Of a stretch of DNA of 6,645 bases, positions 5,989-6,645 are shown in pieces (within the stretch, counting starts at the first letter, position 1; each line of letters begins with the position of its first letter). This DNA is from Proteiniphilum sp. (GTDB lineage: Bacteria; Bacteroidota; Bacteroidia; Bacteroidales; Dysgonomonadaceae). The position numbers and the translations under genes are program-made. The stretch lies in NCBI GenBank assembly GCA_031255275.1, contig JAIRSV010000011.1, forward strand, positions 1-6,645. The letters run 5' to 3'. The notes beneath the pieces are model-generated. The model did not search any database, was not told the DNA's origin, and was given only the letters and a program-made list of their open reading frames with translations.

Positions 5989-6645
5989 TCAGTACATTTT
6001 TCTGATAACCGATACAGTCTGCAGAATATCCTTATCGACAAGGGAAGAACCGGAAGGCAGACAAAGGCCTTTTTCGAAGAGTTTTTCGGCCGTGTCTCCA
6101 CCGTAATAAGGAGCGCCGGCAAATACCGGTTGCAGGTGCATCGGTTTCCAGAGCGGCCGGGTCTCTATATTCTCTTCTTCCATCTTCAGGCGGATATCTT
6201 CACGGCTGAATCCCGCTGAATCCGGATTGACGATAATACAAGTCAGCCAGTGGTTCGAATTGAAATCTTCCGAAGGGTTATCAAAAACCGATATGCCGGG
6301 AGCATCGTTTAACTCTCTCTTATAAATAGCATGGATTGCTTTTCTTCGTGCTGCATGATCCTCCAGCACCAGCATCTGTCCCCGGCCGATACCCGCGCAA
6401 ATATTGCTCATGCGGTAATTATAGCCGATATGAGAATGTTGGTAGTGCGGAGCCGGGTCACGTGCCTGTGTGGCGAGAAATTTGACATGTTCGGCTTCCT
6501 CTTCAGTGCAACAGACTAATGCGCCTCCGCCGGAAGTGGTGATTATTTTATTTCCGTTGAACGACAGACAGGCAAAATCGCCGAATGAGCCGCATTTCCG
6601 GCCTTTGTATTCCGAACCGAGTGCCTCGGCCGCATCTTCGAGAAC
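5989..6645 (-). CDS. DegT/DnrJ/EryC1/StrS sugar aminotransferase, C-terminal part
   Basis: PLP-dependent aminotransferase acting on a nucleotide-linked keto sugar; only the last 218 residues lie in the window and the 5' part is beyond the right edge. Reading through from the edge, the visible part starts VLEDAAEALGSEYKG (the Asp of LEDAAE contacts the PLP ring). It continues GSFGDFACLSFNGNKIITT, where Lys33 of the visible part is the expected Schiff-base lysine, and then SGGGALV. Further on are HIGYNYRMSN, NHWLTCIIVN and ENIETRPLWKPMHLQPVF, ending at a TGA. The combination SFNGNKIITTSGGG, GYNYRMSN and RPLWKPMHLQP resembles the PglE/EpsN branch, which aminates UDP-4-keto-6-deoxy-GlcNAc. That points to bacillosamine-type or related sugars for protein glycosylation or capsule. 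Substrate assignment is moderate; the family is certain. An internal ATG at 6411 is not the start because the conserved reading frame extends through it. Confidence 0.93.
   Translation of the reverse strand, partial: VLEDAAEALGSEYKGRKCGSFGDFACLSFNGNKIITTSGGGALVCCTEEEAEHVKFLATQARDPAPHYQHSHIGYNYRMSNICAGIGRGQMLVLEDHAARRKAIHAIYKRELNDAPGISVFDNPSEDFNSNHWLTCIIVNPDSAGFSREDIRLKMEEENIETRPLWKPMHLQPVFAGAPYYGGDTAEKLFEKGLCLPSGSSLVDKDILQTVSVIRKMY

Noticed and set aside
5916..6122. Minus-strand 68-residue ORF overlapping the aminotransferase end
   Set aside because: It is a shifted frame of the aminotransferase 3' end with no motifs.

Overview
The window reads as a chromosomal segment from a member of the Bacteroidota, probably Bacteroidales. 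The coding starts lack Shine-Dalgarno sequences. One promoter matches the Bacteroides-type consensus (TTG, 20 nt, TAnnTTTG) exactly. The xylB-xylA-xylE order and protein sequences are typical of that phylum. The genus cannot be fixed from the sequence; the xylose genes are GC-richer than in most Bacteroides.

Layout. Positions 1-355 hold no convincing gene: a GC-rich tandem repeat of 21-bp units (10-177), then an AT-rich leader with a short direct repeat. Positions 356-4729 are a plus-strand D-xylose catabolic operon: xylulokinase (xylB), xylose isomerase (xylA) and a xylose/H+ symporter (xylE). A strong GNRA-capped hairpin lies between xylA and xylE, and an intrinsic terminator follows xylE. 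The three proteins form the complete route from uptake of xylose to xylulose 5-phosphate. No regulator, xylanase or mutarotase gene is visible.

On the minus strand, positions 4885-5848 encode a RES-type toxin and its Xre/DUF2384 antitoxin, antitoxin first. Their promoter has an inverted repeat centred on the -7 element, which suggests autorepression. This module is visibly AT-richer than the xylose genes and may have been acquired separately. From 5989 to the window end is the C-terminal part of a minus-strand DegT/DnrJ/EryC1/StrS sugar aminotransferase. It resembles the PglE/EpsN branch that makes 4-amino-6-deoxy-GlcNAc nucleotides, so a surface-glycan or protein-glycosylation locus probably continues to the right.

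I see no clearly new system. The items most worth a second look are the patterned repeat array upstream of xylB, the xylA-xylE hairpin, a changed sugar-pocket residue in XylE, and the operator layout of the toxin-antitoxin operon.
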